Made by a program: the position numbers and the translations under genes | Part shown: one piece after another, positions 18,642 to 27,007 of the stretch | How the letters are laid out: each line of letters begins with the position of its first letter | Numbering within the stretch: position 1 is the first letter of the stretch | Notes under the pieces: generated by a model | Databases searched by the model: none | The model's input: only the letters and a program-made list of their open reading frames with translations | What the model was told of the DNA's origin: nothing | Assembly: GCF_000688335.1 (NCBI RefSeq) | Contig: NZ_JHZX01000001.1 | Span: 992,001 to 1,056,000 of the forward strand | Length of the DNA: 64,000 nt | Source of the DNA: Sediminibacter sp. Hel_I_10 | GTDB lineage: Bacteria > Bacteroidota > Bacteroidia > Flavobacteriales > Flavobacteriaceae | Reading direction: 5' to 3'

Positions 18642-19079
18642 ATGTCTAAAATTGAAACATTCTTAAGTACTGAAGATGAGGCAGAAATCGTTGAAGCCAT
18701 TAGAACAGCTGAAAACCGAACCTCTGGAGAAATTAGGGTTCATATTGAAGCAAGCTCTAAAATGGATACGTTTGAGCGTGCGATGGAAATATTTCATTAT
18801 CTCAAAATGGACAATACCCAACAACAGAATGGCGTATTAATTTACGTTGCTGTAGAAGATAAAGATTTTGTGATTTATGGAGATAAGGGCATTAATGACG
18901 TTGTACCAAATGATTTTTGGGAAAGTACCAAAGACATTATTTTAGCCGAATTTAAAAAAGGCGATTTTAAGACAGGGCTTATAAAAGGCATCCTAAAAGC
19001 AGGAGAGCAATTAGAGCGTCATTTCCCTGGGTTACACGGCGATGTTAATGAGCTAAGTGACGATATTAGTAAAGGATAG
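18642..19079 (+). CDS. TPM-domain protein, short cytosolic form
   Basis: 145 residues, no signal peptide or membrane segment. The TPM (TLP18.3/Psb32/MOLO-1) fold covers most of the protein (EDEAEIVEAIRTAENRTSGE, then IRVHIE; GVLIYVAVEDKDFVIYGDKG). It starts 11 bp after lemA. In other bacteria TPM proteins pair with LemA; no enzymatic role is established with confidence. Confidence 0.9.
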   Translation: MSKIETFLSTEDEAEIVEAIRTAENRTSGEIRVHIEASSKMDTFERAMEIFHYLKMDNTQQQNGVLIYVAVEDKDFVIYGDKGINDVVPNDFWESTKDIILAEFKKGDFKTGLIKGILKAGEQLERHFPGLHGDVNELSDDISKG

Positions 19080-19108
19080 TATTACATTATATAAAGCAAC
19101 ATACAATT

Positions 19109-19972
19109 ATGATTAGAAACACCAACAAGATACTCTCAAACGCAATTTCAAAACAACGAATTTTTGGAGGCTTGTTATGTTTTCTAATGCTTATCTCAAC
19201 TAATAATGTCTTTGCACAGTTTGATATCCCAGCAATACCTGAGAAACAGACCAGTGTTTACGATTATGTCAATTTACTTTCTGCTTCAGAAAAGACAAAT
19301 CTGGAAGAAAAACTCGTTCGGTATTCAGATACCACCTCTACTCAAATTGTAGTTGCCATTATCGCAACGACCAAAGGAGAAAATATTGGTTTGCTCGCTC
19401 CCAAGTGGGCTCAAAAATGGGGCATTGGTCAAGCTAAAGAAGATAATGGTGTCTTTGTGCTTTTGGCTCGAGATGATCGAAAGATTTGGATCTCCCCAGG
19501 ATATGGCGTTGAAGATAGACTTACTGCAGGTATTACTGGTGAACTCACAAGAACTGTAATTATTCCCGAATTTAAACGTGGGGATTATTACCAAGGACTC
19601 AACAAGGGTGCTGATGCTATTTTTGAAGTCTTAACCGGTAAATATCAAGCTACTCGAAAAGCAAATGGAAAAAACAGCGGATCGCCTGCTGGCTTTCTGT
19701 TTTTTATATTCATCATCTTTATAATTATCATTATCGTTTTATCTAAAAAGAGAGGTGGCGGTAATGGAAGCGGCGGTAGAGGAAACCGACGAGGCCCGAG
19801 CATTTTGGATGCTATTATCTTGAGCAATCTAGGACGCGGCAGTTACGGAGGATCTTCGTCTGGAGGCGGCATTTTTGGAGGTGGTTCTTCAGGAGGTGGT
19901 TTTGGCGGTGGATTCGGTGGCGGCTTTGGCGGCGGCGGATTCTCTGGCGGTGGCGCAGGAGGTAGTTGGTAA
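19109..19972 (+). CDS. TPM-domain membrane protein with Gly-rich tail
   Basis: 287 residues. Signal peptide about 1-37, TPM domain about 45-175 (VYDYVNLLSASEKTNLEEKL, GVFVLLARDDRKIWISPGYG), a transmembrane helix (about 190-211) and a low-complexity tail of Gly/Ser/Phe repeats ending in GAGGSW. This is the usual architecture of 'YgcG-like' TPM proteins. The TPM domain would face the periplasm. Third gene of the lemA cluster. Confidence 0.92.
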   Translation: MIRNTNKILSNAISKQRIFGGLLCFLMLISTNNVFAQFDIPAIPEKQTSVYDYVNLLSASEKTNLEEKLVRYSDTTSTQIVVAIIATTKGENIGLLAPKWAQKWGIGQAKEDNGVFVLLARDDRKIWISPGYGVEDRLTAGITGELTRTVIIPEFKRGDYYQGLNKGADAIFEVLTGKYQATRKANGKNSGSPAGFLFFIFIIFIIIIIVLSKKRGGGNGSGGRGNRRGPSILDAIILSNLGRGSYGGSSSGGGIFGGGSSGGGFGGGFGGGFGGGGFSGGGAGGSW

Positions 19973-20107
19973 ATTACTTAGCAACAACTTTAAGACAAAG
20001 AACGTAAACTAAAATAAAGACGTTCTATACTCCATTTCCAATGGTGTTTTCTCTAAAACAGTTATCGAATATTTTCGTTTCAAAGCCTATCATTCGCCAA
20101 TGCTTGA

Positions 20108-22885
20108 TTAATCAGAAAAATAGAAATTATTATCATTTGTCTCTCCCTTTGAACCTAAGCTATTAAATTTCCAACTAAAACTCAACATGAAATACTGCTG
20201 CAATACGGTACTTTGTGAATCTTGTATGTAATTATCTGTCGCTACTCTTTGAGCATTGGTGTTCTGATTAAGCAAATCAAATACTTTTAAGGTCAGCGTC
20301 CCTTGATCTTTCAGCATGGAATAGGCCAAAGTAGAATTCCAAAACCAGGCACTCTTTTGAAAACCTGCCGCCACATTAGGGTTGTAACTAAAATCAACGT
20401 CATTACGCCATTCAAATTTCTTGGGCAAATAGGTAGTCAAGCGTAAGTCTAAGTTATGTCTTAAAAAATCTATATTCTCAAAGGATGGAATGCTATAAGT
20501 GTTCTGCGTAAAACTAGGGCGATATCTAGGTCTAAACTCCATAACCTCTTTCCAAGTGAATCGCAAGCCAACACTAGGCGTTAAAGCAGTGACGTTACTT
20601 TCATATTGAACCTCATTATTAAAATTGATATTTCTACTCAATCTAGTCCCCATACCAACATCATATTTAAGATCTATTAGCGAGTCCAACTTAATGGTTT
20701 TACTAAGGTTTACATCTCCATAAATATCATAACCTCCATTGACGTTAGCGTAGGTGGTTGTTCGTTTCAAGGTTTCTGGGTCAACAGTTGTTCTTGTCAC
20801 CACTTGGTTATTGACAATATTAACGCTGGCATAACTATAGAAACCACTCTTTGTTTGCCAATCGAACGCATTATAACCCGCATAGATGCGATGATTATTG
20901 GTGGGTTCAAGTTCAGGATTTCCCGTTACCGTGTTTAATGGATCTGATACATCTTGAAAAGGTTGTAGTTGATTTAAACTAGGCGGATTATTACTCAAAG
21001 AGTATCCACTATAAATGGAAGCCTTATCACTAAAACGATAATTAAAATAACTTCTAAGTTCTAAAGCCTCAAAGTCACGTTTCAAACTAAGCTCTGGCCT
21101 TAAAAAATCTTTATTCTCCAAAGTTCTAAAAACATACTTCCCTTCTGCGGAAACGGACCAGTCTTTTTTTCGATACACGAGTCTTAACGACGGCGTATGA
21201 GCTGTATTGAAATATTCAAAATCTGTACTTAAAGCCAAATTGAAATCATCAAAGCCATTGGTAATTTCATTACGATCAAAAGTACTTCTTAAACTGGTGC
21301 GCTTATCGTCTTGAAAAACATATTGAAAATCCATAAAAAAGACCTTGGCAATTAACGGCAGTCTATAAGTTGCTGACGTCCTTAAACTTCTAAATTCGGT
21401 TTCAGAATCTGTAAATTGATCTCTTATGATATCTTCATTGGCCTGCGTAAAAAAGTTGGTTTCAGAATTAAGAAAATCTTCGCCCTCGGTAGTATTTAAA
21501 TCTACATTAGCTGCTAGCTTTAAGAATGCACCAGCGCTACCAAAACGTTTGGTCACATTGATATCATTACCAAAATTCTTAGCTAAATTTTCTACATAAG
21601 ATGCCGTTGTAGATTGGTTGGTGAGTGCATCTTCTTCATTACGCGTTTCTTCATCTCTTGAAAAGGTAGTTTCAGATTTAGAAAGTCTAAAGGACGGACT
21701 GATATTGATTAGAAGTGTAGAATCTACCTCAATATCAAAGCCCATATTCGCGCTGTGATTTTGACTATCATTTTCCGATCGCGATCTAGAGTTGGTAAAA
21801 AATCGAGAGTCTGGTAAAATATTTTCTCTCTCGGTCAGTGTTTCATTTATTGAATTACTACCAGAATAAAAATAATCGGCATCTGCTTCTACTTGTTCGC
21901 TCAACACATCGGCATAGTTGGCACCAACGTTTCTTGAAGTGGTAATGCCTTGTCCGCCACCAAAACTGCGCCCACCAATTCCAAAAGATCCGTTACTATT
22001 CACGTACATACTCCCGCCGCCAAACATTTTTTGAATTTCACCAAAACTAAACCCTGGTGAATTTGTATTGTTTCCTCCTGCCAAAACGCTAACCCGACGA
22101 TCATTATCAAAAAAGTTAACCATCCCAGCGTACTCATAGCGTTTGTCGGTTCCCGCTCCTGCGGCAACACGCCCAAATACCCCTTTATTATTTTCTTCCT
22201 TAATAGTAAGGTTGATGGTCTTATTTTCTTTGTCTCCCTCCTCACCCGAAAATGCTTCAGATTTGGTTTTGGTATCAACAATCTGAACTTTCTCAATAAG
22301 ATCTTTGGTTAAGTTGCGGGTAGTTATCGTGGGGTCATCACCAAAAAACGGCTTTCCATTAACCAAAATCTTACTCACATCCTTACCATTAATGGTAATT
22401 TTACCTGCTTCGTCTACCTCTACTCCTGGCAACTGCTTGAGTAAATCTTCAACGCTTGCATCTTTTTTTGTCTTAAACGATTTTACATTAAATTCTAAGG
22501 TGTCTTTTTTAATGGTAATGGGCGCTCTAGATTTTATAACGACCTCGTCTAAGGAGCTTGTACTAATTGCCAAATTAATGGGATCTAAGACAACTGTTTC
22601 TTTGTCAATTGAAATTTGTTTAACATAGGTTTGATACCCAACAAAAGTCACATAAAGATTTAGGCGCTTCTCGTTACTGTCATTAACAAGAGAGAACTTC
22701 CCGTCCTTATCTGAAATGGTGTAACTCACCAAACTACTGTCTTGAACACGTTCTAAATAAATGGTGGCCGACTCAAGCGGCGATTTATCATCTTCGGAAA
22801 TAATAGTACCAGAAACTGTAGGATTTTGGGCAAAAACAAAAGCGTAGCACCCCAATAATAGGGTTGTAAGAAGAGTTCTCTTCAT
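20108..22885 (-). CDS. TonB-dependent receptor-like outer-membrane protein
   Basis: 925 residues from ATG 22885 (MKRTLLTTLLLG signal peptide); an ATG at 22915 would begin inside a 10-bp inverted repeat and is not preferred. Domains: carboxypeptidase-regulatory-like domain (about 20-105), plug-like domain (about 125-220; VEDLLKQLPGVEVDEAGKIT, ILVNGKPFFGDDP) and a large outer-membrane beta-barrel of the OMP_b-brl_3 type to the C-terminus. Substrate unknown; the absence of a SusD-like neighbour argues against a polysaccharide locus. Confidence 0.88.
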   Translation of the reverse strand: MKRTLLTTLLLGCYAFVFAQNPTVSGTIISEDDKSPLESATIYLERVQDSSLVSYTISDKDGKFSLVNDSNEKRLNLYVTFVGYQTYVKQISIDKETVVLDPINLAISTSSLDEVVIKSRAPITIKKDTLEFNVKSFKTKKDASVEDLLKQLPGVEVDEAGKITINGKDVSKILVNGKPFFGDDPTITTRNLTKDLIEKVQIVDTKTKSEAFSGEEGDKENKTINLTIKEENNKGVFGRVAAGAGTDKRYEYAGMVNFFDNDRRVSVLAGGNNTNSPGFSFGEIQKMFGGGSMYVNSNGSFGIGGRSFGGGQGITTSRNVGANYADVLSEQVEADADYFYSGSNSINETLTERENILPDSRFFTNSRSRSENDSQNHSANMGFDIEVDSTLLINISPSFRLSKSETTFSRDEETRNEEDALTNQSTTASYVENLAKNFGNDINVTKRFGSAGAFLKLAANVDLNTTEGEDFLNSETNFFTQANEDIIRDQFTDSETEFRSLRTSATYRLPLIAKVFFMDFQYVFQDDKRTSLRSTFDRNEITNGFDDFNLALSTDFEYFNTAHTPSLRLVYRKKDWSVSAEGKYVFRTLENKDFLRPELSLKRDFEALELRSYFNYRFSDKASIYSGYSLSNNPPSLNQLQPFQDVSDPLNTVTGNPELEPTNNHRIYAGYNAFDWQTKSGFYSYASVNIVNNQVVTRTTVDPETLKRTTTYANVNGGYDIYGDVNLSKTIKLDSLIDLKYDVGMGTRLSRNINFNNEVQYESNVTALTPSVGLRFTWKEVMEFRPRYRPSFTQNTYSIPSFENIDFLRHNLDLRLTTYLPKKFEWRNDVDFSYNPNVAAGFQKSAWFWNSTLAYSMLKDQGTLTLKVFDLLNQNTNAQRVATDNYIQDSQSTVLQQYFMLSFSWKFNSLGSKGETNDNNFYFSD

Positions 22886-22903
22886 GTTAGTTAGGGTAAT
22901 GTA

Positions 22904-22930
22904 TTCAAAAAACAAAACGTGTTTTTTGAA
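22904..22930. promoter_or_regulatory. 10-bp perfect inverted repeat before the TonB-dependent receptor gene
   Basis: TTCAAAAAAC (22904-22913) and GTTTTTTGAA (22921-22930) are perfect complements around a 7-bp centre. They lie 19-45 bp before the receptor ATG. This could be an operator or an mRNA hairpin in the leader; there is no T-run placed as in a terminator. Confidence 0.4.
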
Positions 22931-23016
22931 CTGATTGATTGATGATTATAACTTTGAAAACGAAAATAGAAAAGAAATCGTATGATTTTTCTTAATAAAA
23001 GTTAAAACATAAATTT

Positions 23017-25458
23017 TTAACGTTTCAAGGTAAAGTGTCCTTGAAAGTTACGGCCATCTTGAAGTGTGGCTGAAAACCAGTAATCACTCGTAGGTAAGGC
23101 AAAGCCATTAAAGGTACCGTCCCAAACATCTGTCGCAGAATTTAAGGTGTATAGTAATTTGCCATGGCGATCAAAAATAAAGACTTTGCTGTTGGACTGA
23201 AATTGCTCAGACACACCACGCAATTGCCAAAACTCGTTGACATTATCCCCATTTGGAGTAAAAAATTTGGGATAACCTACCACCGAAACCTCAACAGAGA
23301 CTACGCCACAATCATTTTTTACATCCTTGATAAATACCGTATAAATCCCTGCCTCTACATTTGTAAATACATTAGAGGTTTGCCAAAAGCCATTGGCATC
23401 GTCAAGTGCAAACTCATAGGTACCATCTCCTGTAACCTCAACAGTAATGCTATTACTATCTCTTAAATCATTAACAGTCACTTGATCAATTGATGCAACG
23501 TTGGATGGAGAAACGGTTATGGTTCTTGTTTTTGGACAGCCATCAACTGGTGTTACCTCAACCGTATAGACGCCAGGCTCATTGACTTCAATGTTAATCG
23601 TAGTCTCGCCAGTTGACCAATTGTAATAGAAGTTATTTGGAATACCTTCAACAACACCTCCATTTAACACTATAGGCTCTGGAAAAGAATTCAGACAATA
23701 AAACACCTCTGCATCAGGAGCTAAAACGGGAAGCTCGATAACTTCTAGGTTGACTTGACCGATACTATAACAAGAGCCATTATCATCAACTCTTGAAAAA
23801 ACAGTTTGATTGTATGGTACTATATTGGTATAACTTATAGGTAATGGATTGGACTGAAAAAGCGCATCAGTATATGTTAGGTAATAAGTCACTTCAAAAT
23901 CTTGGGGAAGATTTGCCAAGACTTGATCATTGGCAAGAGACAGATCAAAAGATGTAAGCCCGTCTTCTTGCTGACTATCACATTGTTCTAAAAATGCGGT
24001 ATTGGTGTTAGACGTACTCGTCTGTAAAAGGACTTCAGAAGAATTTGAACAGCCACTTTGGGTATCAATCACTTCTGCGTAAATAGTTTGAGGATTAGAG
24101 AGGCTATTATACATTTCTGGATCAATGGAAATTGTAAAAGCGGCGTCTTCATAAAAGTTGACCTCCCTATTATTGACAATATTATCTGTAATGGCATCTT
24201 CATAAGCATTGAGTCCAAAAATGGCAAGACCATCTTGAACTTCATCATCACACTGTGTAATAGCGATATCAATAGCCGCTGGAATGGGAAAAACAGTAAC
24301 CGTTAAAGGTTCACGCGTTCCGGTGTTACACCCATTAAACAGCGGCACTACCCAGAATGTTGTTGTTTCGCTAATAGTAACATCATAGGTAAACCCGTCA
24401 TTAATTGGTATAGTAGACGTTTCAGTCTCATACCATAAAACTCGTGGTGTGTTGGCGCTAACGCTTAATTGGGACGTACTATTTCCGCAGGCAGATGTGC
24501 CATCTAAGCTTATTCTTGGGGTAATAATCGACGTACTTGCAGACAAATTAATTTCTGGATCTCCTGGCATGCCACCATATTCCACAAAATATCCTTTTGG
24601 GTAATACGGACTGCTAGGACTAGGATCACCAGCATTGGGAAGATCATTCCAAGAACCAATGTTACCTACACTCGGATCGGTAATGTGGGCATAATCTTCA
24701 TCGCCGTTGAAATTATTGGGCTCACCAACATTCCAAAACGAAAAAGCTCCATTTTGTGGTGTACCATTATTTTGGCCTATCCAAAATACCTCGCCCGCTT
24801 CTGGCCCAGTAACCCATTGCCAAGTACCATCATTTTGGGCATCTGTGGCGCCGATCCATCCCGTTCCCGGACTTTGTTCTCCAGCCAACTGAGATTCTTC
24901 CGCAGAGGTCAATGTTGCGAGATAGCCTTGTATTCCGAAGAACACTTGACTTTCGGCAGCCGCTTCCGCTTCAACCCAAGAAATGCCCAAATCTGGAACA
25001 TACACATAATAATGCCCTGTGGATGGCAAGTAATTTGCTGATGACAGGTTAATGGAGATAAATTTATCTTCATTAAAAATGGTTTGAGTGGTTTCAAACA
25101 CCACATTGCTAATGGCTACTTCAAATTCATTAAAAGTAGCAGGACCATTTAAGGTAAGCGTACCTTGAGCGTTAGACCAAGTAGCACTTATATTTGGAAA
25201 TGTACCATCTAAAGACAGTAAGTCTTGATTAATTTGATAGCCTTCTGAAATCTGAATAAAGACGTTCTCCAAGGTATTATCACCAACATCATCATCTCCA
25301 ATAATCACACTGGTTACAATATTAGTTGGTGCATCTGCGCAATATCCCAAATCACCGGTGACCTCTATTTGAGGTGGGGAATCTTGAGCATTTAGGTTTA
25401 GGACAGACAGTAGCGCAATTAAACCACTTAAAAAATTCAATCTTACCATCCTAAACAT
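23017..25458 (-). CDS. Secreted C-type-lectin protein with type IX sorting domain
   Basis: 813 residues (a start at 25449 is equally possible). Signal peptide ends near LNLNAQ. A C-type-lectin-like domain lies at about 145-290 (ISWVEAEAAAESQVFFGIQG, FWNVGEPNNFNGDEDYAHI), followed by an Ig-like unit and several cysteine-containing beta-sandwich repeats. The C-terminus (YPKFFTPNGDNVNEFW to GHFTLKR) is the gliding-motility-type (type B) signal for secretion by the type IX system. A surface or secreted adhesin is inferred. It begins 10 bp after der on the same strand. Confidence 0.9.
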   Translation of the reverse strand: MFRMVRLNFLSGLIALLSVLNLNAQDSPPQIEVTGDLGYCADAPTNIVTSVIIGDDDVGDNTLENVFIQISEGYQINQDLLSLDGTFPNISATWSNAQGTLTLNGPATFNEFEVAISNVVFETTQTIFNEDKFISINLSSANYLPSTGHYYVYVPDLGISWVEAEAAAESQVFFGIQGYLATLTSAEESQLAGEQSPGTGWIGATDAQNDGTWQWVTGPEAGEVFWIGQNNGTPQNGAFSFWNVGEPNNFNGDEDYAHITDPSVGNIGSWNDLPNAGDPSPSSPYYPKGYFVEYGGMPGDPEINLSASTSIITPRISLDGTSACGNSTSQLSVSANTPRVLWYETETSTIPINDGFTYDVTISETTTFWVVPLFNGCNTGTREPLTVTVFPIPAAIDIAITQCDDEVQDGLAIFGLNAYEDAITDNIVNNREVNFYEDAAFTISIDPEMYNSLSNPQTIYAEVIDTQSGCSNSSEVLLQTSTSNTNTAFLEQCDSQQEDGLTSFDLSLANDQVLANLPQDFEVTYYLTYTDALFQSNPLPISYTNIVPYNQTVFSRVDDNGSCYSIGQVNLEVIELPVLAPDAEVFYCLNSFPEPIVLNGGVVEGIPNNFYYNWSTGETTINIEVNEPGVYTVEVTPVDGCPKTRTITVSPSNVASIDQVTVNDLRDSNSITVEVTGDGTYEFALDDANGFWQTSNVFTNVEAGIYTVFIKDVKNDCGVVSVEVSVVGYPKFFTPNGDNVNEFWQLRGVSEQFQSNSKVFIFDRHGKLLYTLNSATDVWDGTFNGFALPTSDYWFSATLQDGRNFQGHFTLKR

Positions 25459-25468
25459 AAACTTTTTT

Positions 25469-26776
25469 TTATTTTTTTCTCATGTAAACACTTACAGGCA
25501 CACCGTTAAAATCAAATTCTTCCCGTAGTTTATTTTCTAGATAACGCTTATAGGGCTCTCTAACGTATTGTGGTAAGTTACAAAAAAATGCAAACTGAGG
25601 TTGCGGTGTTGGCAACTGCATGATGTACTTAATCTTAACAAACTTTCCTTTGTAAGCTGGTGGAGGATAGTTTTCTATGATAGGCAACATCACTTCGTTG
25701 ATCTTGCTGGTCTTAATTTTTTTAGATCTATTTTTATAGACCTCAACCGCAGTCTCTATGGCCTTGTAAATACGTTGTTTATTGACTACGGAAATGAATA
25801 CAATTGGCACATCTGTAAACGGTTCAATTTCTTTTCTAATTGAACGCTCAATATCACGCATGGTCATGGTCTCTTTTTCTACCAAATCCCACTTATTCAC
25901 CAAGATCACAATTCCTTTTCTGTTGCGTTCTGCTAGCCAAAATATATTCTGTACTTGTCCGTCAAAACCACGAGTAGCATCTAATACCAATAGGCAAACG
26001 TCACACTGCTCAATTGCTCGAACACTTCGCATGACCGAGTAAAACTCTAAATCTTCCTTGACTTTAGATTTCCTACGAATACCCGCAGTATCTACCAGAT
26101 TGAATTCAAAACCAAATCGATTGTATTTTGTGTCAATAGCATCTCTTGTAGTTCCTGCAACATCGGTAACAATGTAGCGCTCCTCTCCAATCAAAGCATT
26201 TATAAAAGATGATTTTCCTGCGTTAGGTCTACCAACTACGGCAAATCTTGGCAATTGATCTTCTTCGCTCTCTTCTTCGGCATCTGGTAATGCTTCTATT
26301 ACAGCATCCAACAAATCTCCTGTACCACTCCCATTAATACTGGCAATGGTAAAATATTCTCCTAACCCTAGTGCATAGAATTCTACCGCATCTTGAGCTC
26401 GTTTATTATTATCTACTTTGTTGACCACAAGAAACACGGGCTTCTTCACCTTTCTAAGTAGATTGGCAACATCCTCATCCATCCCGGTAACTCCAGATTC
26501 TACGTCTACCATAAAGATAATCGCATCTGCTTCTGCAATAGCCAATTCAACCTGACGGTCAATTTCTGCTTCAAAAACATCATCGCTACCTTTAACGTAT
26601 CCTCCTGTATCTATTAACGAAAATTCCTTTCCGTTCCATTCACTTTTTCCGTAATGGCGATCACGAGTAACGCCGCTTACGGCGTCAACAATAGCTTCAC
26701 GCCTTCTAATCAACCTATTAAAAAAGGTAGACTTCCCAACGTTTGGTCGTCCCACTATAGCAACAATACTGCTCAT
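25469..26776 (-). CDS. der: Ribosome biogenesis GTPase Der (EngA)
   Basis: 435 residues from ATG 26776 ([16 protein letters not shown]); an upstream ATG at 26839 lies before the predicted promoter and would add 21 unrelated residues. Two tandem GTPase domains each show G1 ([18 protein letters not shown]), G3 (DTGG, DTAG) and G4 (NKVD, NKWD), followed by a C-terminal KH-like domain. It assists 50S subunit maturation in the cytoplasm. Confidence 0.97.
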   Translation of the reverse strand: MSSIVAIVGRPNVGKSTFFNRLIRRREAIVDAVSGVTRDRHYGKSEWNGKEFSLIDTGGYVKGSDDVFEAEIDRQVELAIAEADAIIFMVDVESGVTGMDEDVANLLRKVKKPVFLVVNKVDNNKRAQDAVEFYALGLGEYFTIASINGSGTGDLLDAVIEALPDAEEESEEDQLPRFAVVGRPNAGKSSFINALIGEERYIVTDVAGTTRDAIDTKYNRFGFEFNLVDTAGIRRKSKVKEDLEFYSVMRSVRAIEQCDVCLLVLDATRGFDGQVQNIFWLAERNRKGIVILVNKWDLVEKETMTMRDIERSIRKEIEPFTDVPIVFISVVNKQRIYKAIETAVEVYKNRSKKIKTSKINEVMLPIIENYPPPAYKGKFVKIKYIMQLPTPQPQFAFFCNLPQYVREPYKRYLENKLREEFDFNGVPVSVYMRKK

Positions 26777-26795
26777 TTGTTCAAAATTAAGTGTA

Positions 26796-26829
26796 CAAAG
26801 ATAGTACATAGATGCTAGTTTGCAGACAA
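26796..26829 (-). promoter_or_regulatory. Promoter of der
   Basis: On the minus strand TATCTTTG (26796-26803) matches TAnnTTTG perfectly, with a TTG -33 box (26827-26829) separated by 23 bp. The predicted start about 26790 leaves a 14-nt leader before ATG 26776. Confidence 0.6.
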
Positions 26830-27007
26830 GTGTTATCACTTTTAAAATTGTTTTAAATTATCCCTAAGTCGCAGGCGTCTAAAACAAAACCAAAATTCAT
26901 CGAAGCATTGTTAATATCCTGTTGATAACAACTATTCGCATCAAAACATATCGGTTATTTTTTAGTAATTTTATAAACTGATTAATCCTTACTAAATATT
27001 TGTTATA

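Noticed and set aside
26920-26928. TTATCAACA, a DnaA-box-like sequence
   Set aside because: A single variant box without an AT-rich unwinding region, clustered boxes or dnaA/dnaN nearby does not support an origin.
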